Shown in pieces: positions 16,069-20,908 of a stretch of 20,908 bases of DNA. The notes beneath the pieces were generated by a model. The model was not told the DNA's origin. It made no database searches and worked only from the letters and a program-made list of their open reading frames with translations. A program made the translations under genes and the position numbers. Position 1 is the first letter of the stretch. Every line of letters begins with the position of its first letter. Where the stretch lies: assembly GCA_964489125.1 (NCBI GenBank), contig CAZAXY010000069.1:1-20908 (forward strand), written 5' to 3'. The DNA is from GYS-P2D sp964489125 (GTDB lineage Bacteria; Bacteroidota; Bacteroidia; Chitinophagales; Saprospiraceae).

Positions 16069-16156
16069 AGCGAGTGAAACGGGTGCTTCGCCTGCCATTG
16101 TCATTAATACCGAACCCTTTATCTTAGATGAATGTCTTTTTGATGGATTCATATCT

Positions 16157-18556
16157 GTGCCATGCTCAAGAAGTGGATTAAGTTGGCATGATGAAACTTT
16201 TTCACGAGCTGGTGACGGTTGTTTTTTTTCCTCATCAATAGTTGTCTGGGGTCGAAATCATTTAGAACAACTTCCATTGTTCGTTGAGATGTTTGAGAAT
16301 GGTTCTCTTGAGAAATCAGATACGCTAAACTCCGATGATTTTATTTTTGTAGAGCCATTGAACGTTAACAGTGTCTATAGCATCTATCTAACTGATACAA
16401 TAGGATGTCGACTTGATTCATCTTTCCAAGCTGAAATGCCCACTGGAATAGGTCGTTTGGAATGGGCGGAAAGCAGGATTGAAGTAAGGCACACTTGTTC
16501 TTTGGAGAACAAGGGAGAAATTTCAATACCTATTGCCAGATCAGGTTTTCCAAATTCAGGAATGGGTGATTTTCCAGTTGAAATAGAATGGAGTCATGGG
16601 CCAGCAGGAATATTTGATCGAGACAATACCGAGATTACCCGTCAGGAGAACCTATCTCCAGGAATATACACAGTTACAGCTAGTAATACCAACTGTACAA
16701 TCACTAGAGAATTTGAAATATTAGATATCCCACAGTTTGAGTTACAGCCACAAATACGGGAGCCTTCGTGTGGCGGATTCGATGGTTCAATTCAGTTGAT
16801 CTTGGATCCACCTGGAGCGTACACCTTTGAGTGGATTAATTTTGCCAGCGATACTACCGAAGTGCTGTCAGATCTTGGAGCAGGGAGCTATGAGGTGACG
16901 GTATGGGATAGTCTCGGTTGTAATAAGACGGAGCGTATTGTGGTAGCTGGATCTGAGCAGCTGGCACTCAGTGTTGTGCACCAGAGTAGCGCTGATTGTC
17001 AAAATGGTGGATTGAGTACTACGACGATAGCGCCTAACTATATCTCAGGATTGTCCTTGGAATATGAATGGTCAACAGGTGATCGTACCGACGGAATTGA
17101 GACAAGCCTTGCCCAATTAAGCCCAGGAGACTATTGGGTAGTAGCTACTAATCAGATTTGCGCTTCTGACACCTTATTTTTTGCAGTCACAAGTGAATCG
17201 TCATCAATCGATATTGATAGCCTATTGATCTCGCCACCCACATGCTCAGGTGACTTAGGCGCTATTGAGGTGTCGAGTAGCGCCGTTGACCTGCAGTATG
17301 AGATAGACGGCATGACCTACACAGACCCGACAATTGACGGTTTAGTTGCTGGGGATTATGAATTGTTGATCAGAGATACTAGCGGCTGTAGTACGACGAG
17401 ATCATTTACGATTCCTGAGGTTGCTCCTTTTGAAATCACGATCGATAGCACACAAAGTGAATTTGTAGCCTGTAGCGGAGATTCTGTGGCGATTATGATA
17501 ATCAGTAGTACAGCTTTTAGCTTGACTACATTGGATGGTATTGCAGTTAATTCAGGGGATTCGTATGGTCCGGGCAGTCATGAGCTCATAGGAGTCAATG
17601 ATGAAGGTTGTGCGGATACCATTACTTTCAACATAGATGAGGTGTCAATAGATATAGGTGATATCGGACTGTTGCCAGTTCAACTCTGTGCGGATGAGAC
17701 CTTCGGCTTCATTCCAACTAGTCTCTTTGACAATGGAGAATCATCTTGGACATTCATTTTGGATGGTACAAGTTATCAATTGGATGATTTTATAGAATTG
17801 GGATCGGGCTCATTTAGCGCAGAAATTATCACTGATGAAGCCTGTGTTGAAACACTGATGATCACGATTGCAGAATCTGACCTTGACATCTCTGCGCCTA
17901 TGATGATCTCTGGATCTGTTGGCGATACCCTATTGATAGAACTCGCTATAAGAGATCCAAATCGAATCGACCAAGTCAACTGGACAAGTGTCAACGATCA
18001 AGAGTGCCTTGATGTGTTATGTACTGAACTCAACATTGTAGCAGGTCAGTCTGAGACGGTCAGCTATGAGATCGTAGATACCTTGGGATGTGTATTCTCT
18101 GGATCGATAGAACTTGAGGCGATACCTTTGGATAGTATGATGATGGATACGACAATGTCGGATACTATGACCATGGATACCATGATGAATATGATGCCCG
18201 TAGATAGTACCACGATTACTGATCCGCCCATTATTGATACTACCCAACAACTACCCACTCAACCGCTGAACACGAACTATTATCTACCCAATGCGATCAG
18301 AGTGGGTAGCCCAGTTAATGGTAATCTTTGTGTCCATGTTGCCACGGATGGTTTCATCAGCGGCAGGATCAATGTATATGACCGATGGGGAGGTCTCGTC
18401 GCACAAGTAATCGGCCCGCTGGAAAATCGTCAGCTGTGCATACCTGATCCTCAAATATGGGAGGAGCTAGCGGTTGGAGTCTATGTGTATAGCGTTGAGT
18501 TGATCAGCGCACAGATGGAAATACGAGATCATGGTTCATTCACTTTGGTGAGATAA
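16157..18556 (+). CDS. SprB-repeat protein with T9SS type B sorting domain, 5'-truncated
   Basis: Read from a GTG this gives 799 residues, but no signal peptide is present and the frame stays open upstream to 16052, inside element B, with protein-like sequence from about 16080 ('FILDECLFDGFISVPC'). The true N-terminus is therefore missing. The body is a row of repeats in the style of SprB: 'PSCGGFDGSIQLIL..GAYTFEW', 'LSPGIYTVTASN', 'LGAGSYEVTVWDSLGC', 'LVAGDYELLIRDTSGC'. Then comes a Met/Asp/Thr-rich linker (about residues 658-705), and from about 712 a type B sorting domain: 'YYLPNAIRV', 'INVYDRWGGLV', 'GVYVYSVEL' and 'GSFTLVR'. Full-length relatives are surface adhesins exported by the type IX system and used in gliding. 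Probably a non-functional remnant here, since export needs a signal peptide. Confidence 0.8.
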   Translation: MPCSRSGLSWHDETFSRAGDGCFFSSSIVVWGRNHLEQLPLFVEMFENGSLEKSDTLNSDDFIFVEPLNVNSVYSIYLTDTIGCRLDSSFQAEMPTGIGRLEWAESRIEVRHTCSLENKGEISIPIARSGFPNSGMGDFPVEIEWSHGPAGIFDRDNTEITRQENLSPGIYTVTASNTNCTITREFEILDIPQFELQPQIREPSCGGFDGSIQLILDPPGAYTFEWINFASDTTEVLSDLGAGSYEVTVWDSLGCNKTERIVVAGSEQLALSVVHQSSADCQNGGLSTTTIAPNYISGLSLEYEWSTGDRTDGIETSLAQLSPGDYWVVATNQICASDTLFFAVTSESSSIDIDSLLISPPTCSGDLGAIEVSSSAVDLQYEIDGMTYTDPTIDGLVAGDYELLIRDTSGCSTTRSFTIPEVAPFEITIDSTQSEFVACSGDSVAIMIISSTAFSLTTLDGIAVNSGDSYGPGSHELIGVNDEGCADTITFNIDEVSIDIGDIGLLPVQLCADETFGFIPTSLFDNGESSWTFILDGTSYQLDDFIELGSGSFSAEIITDEACVETLMITIAESDLDISAPMMISGSVGDTLLIELAIRDPNRIDQVNWTSVNDQECLDVLCTELNIVAGQSETVSYEIVDTLGCVFSGSIELEAIPLDSMMMDTTMSDTMTMDTMMNMMPVDSTTITDPPIIDTTQQLPTQPLNTNYYLPNAIRVGSPVNGNLCVHVATDGFISGRINVYDRWGGLVAQVIGPLENRQLCIPDPQIWEELAVGVYVYSVELISAQMEIRDHGSFTLVR

Positions 18557-18568
18557 GCATGTCGTCCC

Positions 18569-18777
18569 CAAGGGGTTAAAACCCCTTGAACTGGGTAGTT
18601 GGAGATAAGATCAATGTGGAAATATCTCATCCTACGGGGTTTCAATCCATGAAGTCAGTGGTTGGAGATGAAGTCAATGTAGATGTATCTCATCTCAAAT
18701 GGATTCAACCCATGAAGTCGATGGTTGGAGATAACACCAGTACGGAAATATCCGACCCAAGGGGTTTCAGCCCCTTG
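18569..18777 (+). repeat. Palindrome array, upstream half (four units)
   Basis: The best unit, CAAGGGGTTAAAACCCCTTG (18569-18588), is a 9-bp stem with a 2-nt loop. Units follow near 18632 (degenerate), 18696 (degenerate) and 18758-18777 (good), at 62-63 bp steps. Spacers resemble one another ('ttggagat' then 'tcaatgt' or similar), so whole 60-bp units were copied. The first unit begins 12 bp after the SprB-like stop and may serve as its terminator; the last ends 23 bp before the transposase ATG. Confidence 0.75.
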
Positions 18778-18800
18778 AATATATCCGTACCTTTAATTAC

Positions 18801-19304
18801 ATGGATGAACATCCATCATTATATCACATCGTACTCACTTTACACAATTCTCACACATCTCGCAGAATGACTAAATTGAGGATACGATCCGGACCTGTCC
18901 AGTACCTTGAGGTTGATGATGAAATTGAATTGACATCAATTATTAAGAGCATCCTCATTGAGAGTAATATCTCCTGCTATGCATACAATGTATGCAGAGA
19001 TCATGTCCACATGGTCATAGAAAGTAAAGAACCTGAATTACCGAATATGGTCAAGATCATTAAAGGAAAATCAGCCTTTAAGTACAATAAGTCGAATGGC
19101 AGAAAAGGTGCCTTCTGGTCACAGAAGTTTTTTTCTGCCAATCTCGATAACTGGAAAATAGCAGGTCCAGAAGTAAGTAGCTTCTCACAGCGAGATTCAT
19201 ATTTTAGTAACGCCGTCAACTATATCAAAAGGAATCGTGAGAAACATGGACTGGCAGAAAGTGAAGAGTTAAACGGACTCATCTCTTCCTTTGTAATTGA
19301 ATGA
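18801..19304 (+). CDS. Second Y1/IS200-like (RAYT-type) transposase, apparently intact
   Basis: A 167-residue protein of a Bacteroidota transposase family distinct from copies A and B. It opens with 'YHIVLTLHNSHTSRRM', has the HUH motif 'RDHVHMV' (His68, His70), 'IIKGKSAFKYN', 'FWSQKFFSANLDNWKI' and 'YFSNAVNYIKRNREKHGL', where Tyr141 is the likely nucleophile. Length is normal and no frame damage is seen. Such enzymes cut and join single-stranded DNA at hairpins. It sits exactly between two halves of a palindrome array (23 bp after one unit, 11 bp before the next), the usual RAYT-REP arrangement. The start at 18801 keeps the conserved N-terminal strand; a later ATG would lose it. Confidence 0.8.
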   Translation: MDEHPSLYHIVLTLHNSHTSRRMTKLRIRSGPVQYLEVDDEIELTSIIKSILIESNISCYAYNVCRDHVHMVIESKEPELPNMVKIIKGKSAFKYNKSNGRKGAFWSQKFFSANLDNWKIAGPEVSSFSQRDSYFSNAVNYIKRNREKHGLAESEELNGLISSFVIE

Positions 19305-19315
19305 TATTCTTCTTT

Positions 19316-19562
19316 CAAGGGAGTTTAACCCATTGAATGTTGTTTCCACCTCCGACTCTGCCAAGGGGTTGAAACCCCTTGAAGGGATAGTTGGTGATGA
19401 CATCAATACGGAAGTACCCATCCAAGGGGTTAAAACCCCTTGAAATCATCTCATGAGAAATGTCTCCACTTCCACTTCTTCCCAAGGGGTTTTAACCCCT
19501 TGAAATCAGAAGTTGAGATAACACCAATGTAGATATACTTTCCAATGGGATTTATCCCCTTG
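19316..19562 (+). repeat. Palindrome array, downstream half (five units)
   Basis: Units at 19316-19335, 19362-19381, 19423-19442, 19483-19502 and 19543-19562. The last four are spaced 60-61 bp; the first gap is 46 bp. The three central units have full 9-bp stems. The last shows a compensated T-A to A-T change at stem position 8. Two spacer types occur, one like the upstream half and one rich in 'tccact/tccacc', so orientation or origin varies. Confidence 0.75.
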
Positions 19563-19702
19563 TTCTACGAATAATAGGTCTCCCCCTACACTTACTCAAA
19601 AGAGCCCATTCAATTCCCTTCTTCATAATAGATTGCACTTGATATCTTTATAATAACAAATAAACCAATTGAGTTAGAGTTAACTCCTCCAAGTCAACCG
19701 CT
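19563..19702. other. AT-rich spacer without recognisable feature
   Basis: 140 bp between the palindrome array and the next hairpin; no gene, clear repeat or strong hairpin seen. Confidence 0.5.
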
Positions 19703-19840
19703 GTTCGCGTGTCCCCTCCTACGGCGGGCAGGTATGACCACGAACTGATATTAGATTTCCCACAATTCGGTGGACTCTGAGAACATTATATTCGATGCAT
19801 TTCTCAGATAGGGGCGGATACATATACGGAGTAACCTATG
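19703..19840 (+). pseudogene. Eroded left end of the A/B-type element (copy D)
   Basis: A hairpin at 19703-19745 (arms GTTCGCG/CACGAAC with one mismatch, bulged T, inner GTC/GAC, 22-nt loop) is followed by the 55-bp leader and about a dozen codons matching the A/B transposase ('cagatag.ggcggata'). The start codon has become TTC at 19801. Similarity fades near 19840. It shows that the hairpin-to-gene distance of 55 bp is kept even in an old copy. Confidence 0.65.
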
Positions 19841-19868
19841 TATAGCGGCACTTCTTTAGAATAGAATC

Positions 19869-20891
19869 TCACCTCAATATCCTTTCCTGATTCAACCATC
19901 TGTGATATACGGCAGCATTGCGCTCATGCTGACGATTGTCGACGGCAAATGCATGGCCAGCATTGTAACCCGGTTTAGAGCAGAAAAACAAGTAATCATG
20001 TTCCTCAGCATTAATAACTGCTTCTATAGATGATTTGGATGGCATACATATCGGGCCAGGAGGGAGGCCTTCATGGAGATAGGTATTATAAGGCGTATCT
20101 TGTGCAAGATGCCGATTTAAAACTCGGCGTATGGTAAAGTCTCCAATACCAAATACTACCGTCGGATCAGCTTGAAGTTTTACTCCCTGCTCTAACCTGT
20201 TCAGATAAACTCCTGCAATTATAGGCCGTTCTGAAATGCTATTACTTTCTTTTTCGACAATAGACGCAAGTGTAGAGATCTCTGCCGGTGACATGTCGAG
20301 AGCATCGACTCGCTCAGTGTGCTTAGCCCAGTATTTGTCATACTCACCTTTCATCTTGGAGAAGAATCCCCTGGCATCGGTATTCCAATACATCTCATAG
20401 GTATCTGGGAGAATCATAGAAATGATCGTCTCCGGTGTGAATCCATAGGCTTCGATGAGTGAGTCATCATTGAAGAGCGCCAAGATCTCTGTCGAGTCTG
20501 GTTCTATCCTTGCAGCAACTACGCCAGCAATATCTTCGACAGTTCGAGCAGTGCTGATGGTTAGTTTAATCGGGGACTGACGACCTGCTCGCAGTGCAGA
20601 AATAATTTGTTTGTTGGACCAGTCGGGCTGGATGATATATCTGCCTGATGGAACCTGATCAGGGCCATATTTCATCAATTTACTGACTTGAGTAAAGGAC
20701 CAACTGTTGACTAACACAGAATCTGCTATAAGCTGATTTTGTAAATCTTCATAGGACGATTGACTTTTGATATATAGCTCGTAGGGCTCAGAGATATTCG
20801 TATTGGGCTCAAATATCCACTTGTAGCCCATGTATCCTGCTACGGCCCCGAGAAAAAGCAGAATAAATCCTATCCGTAGGATGGCCTTCAT
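19869..20891 (-). CDS. mltG: Endolytic murein transglycosylase MltG (YceG-like)
   Basis: A 340-residue protein with one N-terminal membrane helix (about residues 5-24) and a periplasmic YceG-like domain. Diagnostic segments: 'SMILPDTYEMYW' (158-169), 'LASIVEKESNS' (208-218, which holds the catalytic glutamate, Glu213 or Glu215), 'IAGVYLNRLEQGVKLQADPTV' (225-245), 'PYNTYLHEGLPPGPICMPS' (267-285), and 'HDYLFFCSKPG' with 'GHAFAVDNRQHERN' near the end. MltG cleaves nascent peptidoglycan strands at the inner membrane and sets their length. The ATG at 20891 directly precedes the membrane helix. The length is typical of Bacteroidota members. Convergent with the mobile-element island; 17 bp of upstream DNA lie in the window. 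Confidence 0.92.
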   Translation of the reverse strand: MKAILRIGFILLFLGAVAGYMGYKWIFEPNTNISEPYELYIKSQSSYEDLQNQLIADSVLVNSWSFTQVSKLMKYGPDQVPSGRYIIQPDWSNKQIISALRAGRQSPIKLTISTARTVEDIAGVVAARIEPDSTEILALFNDDSLIEAYGFTPETIISMILPDTYEMYWNTDARGFFSKMKGEYDKYWAKHTERVDALDMSPAEISTLASIVEKESNSISERPIIAGVYLNRLEQGVKLQADPTVVFGIGDFTIRRVLNRHLAQDTPYNTYLHEGLPPGPICMPSKSSIEAVINAEEHDYLFFCSKPGYNAGHAFAVDNRQHERNAAVYHRWLNQERILR

Positions 20892-20908
20892 AGCGGGTTA
20901 GTATTGTT

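Larger units (their letters stand above)
15361..16076 (+). mobile_element. IS200/RAYT-like element B, adjoining the SprB-like gene
   Basis: Left bulged hairpin, interrupted transposase gene and right palindrome (16046-16068) in the same order as element A. Similarity to A stops after 16076. Beyond that point the downstream reading frame gives plausible adhesin sequence at once, with no start codon or signal peptide. This suggests the element inserted into, or replaced, the 5' part of that gene. Confidence 0.6.

Noticed and set aside
16157..18556. Frameshift joining the SprB-like gene to coding sequence upstream of element B
   Set aside because: No adhesin-like sequence was found in any frame between 13667 and 15360; that region is repeats and transposase fragments.
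18586..18870. 94-residue reading frame with a 21-residue repeat ('VVGD..NVE.SH')
   Set aside because: The repeat is the translation of the palindrome units, which happen to be 62-63 bp apart; the end overlaps the transposase gene in another frame. No independent sign of coding.
18569..19562. CRISPR array (regular 20-nt repeats with about 40-nt spacers)
   Set aside because: The repeats are full palindromes that vary between copies, the spacers are related to each other rather than unique, a transposase gene sits in the middle, and no cas genes are present.

Overview
The window looks like a chromosomal segment of a gliding or surface-adhesin-rich member of the Bacteroidota, most likely near the Saprospiraceae/Lewinella group. 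The evidence is four proteins with the type IX secretion (T9SS) type B C-terminal sorting domain, one of them with SprB-type repeats; promoter blocks close to the Bacteroidota TAnnTTTG type; few Shine-Dalgarno sites; and Bacteroidota-style small Y1 (RAYT/IS200-like) transposases. The taxonomic call is inference from family resemblance.

Layout. 1-304 (-) is the S4-domain start of an RluD-type pseudouridine synthase. 454-1023 (+) is a HupE/UreJ-family membrane protein. 1038-1673 (-) is an XRE-type regulator fused to membrane helices. 1893-3329 (-) is a secreted M20 (AbgB-like) amidohydrolase. 3407-8490 (-) holds three tandem paralogues of a secreted T9SS type B protein, each behind a conserved promoter-like block. 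8627-9817 (+) is a PLP-dependent sulfur amino acid enzyme, whose stop codon abuts that of a convergent cupin gene (9818-10186, -). 10256-11119 and 11136-12743 (+) are a PfkB sugar kinase and an SSS sodium/solute symporter, probably one uptake-and-phosphorylation operon. 12827-13666 (+) looks like the orphan C-terminal piece of an RHS-type polymorphic toxin.

From 13670 to 19860 is an accessory island with two different Y1-transposase/palindrome systems. The first has two 0.7-kb elements (14289-15023 and 15361-16076). Each carries a bulged left hairpin exactly 55 bp upstream of a HUH transposase gene and a right-end palindrome just after it. Both genes carry the same in-frame TGA between the HUH motif and the candidate catalytic tyrosine. 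Two further 5' fragments (15070-15190, 19703-19840) and many free-standing hairpins lie around them. The hairpins show compensatory base changes and occur as composite pairs with a second repeat family.

The second element abuts, and apparently removed the 5' end of, a large SprB-repeat T9SS protein gene (16157-18556). Downstream lies an apparently intact second transposase (18801-19304), centred in an array of nine 20-nt palindromes at about 60-63 bp spacing. The window closes with mltG (19869-20891, -).

The strongest candidate for something little described is this side-by-side pair of RAYT-like transposase/REP-like palindrome systems, with conserved bulged hairpin geometry, composite units, mosaic copies, and insertion into a surface adhesin gene. 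Coordinates were read by eye. No database search or folding program was run, so family names rest on recognised motifs.
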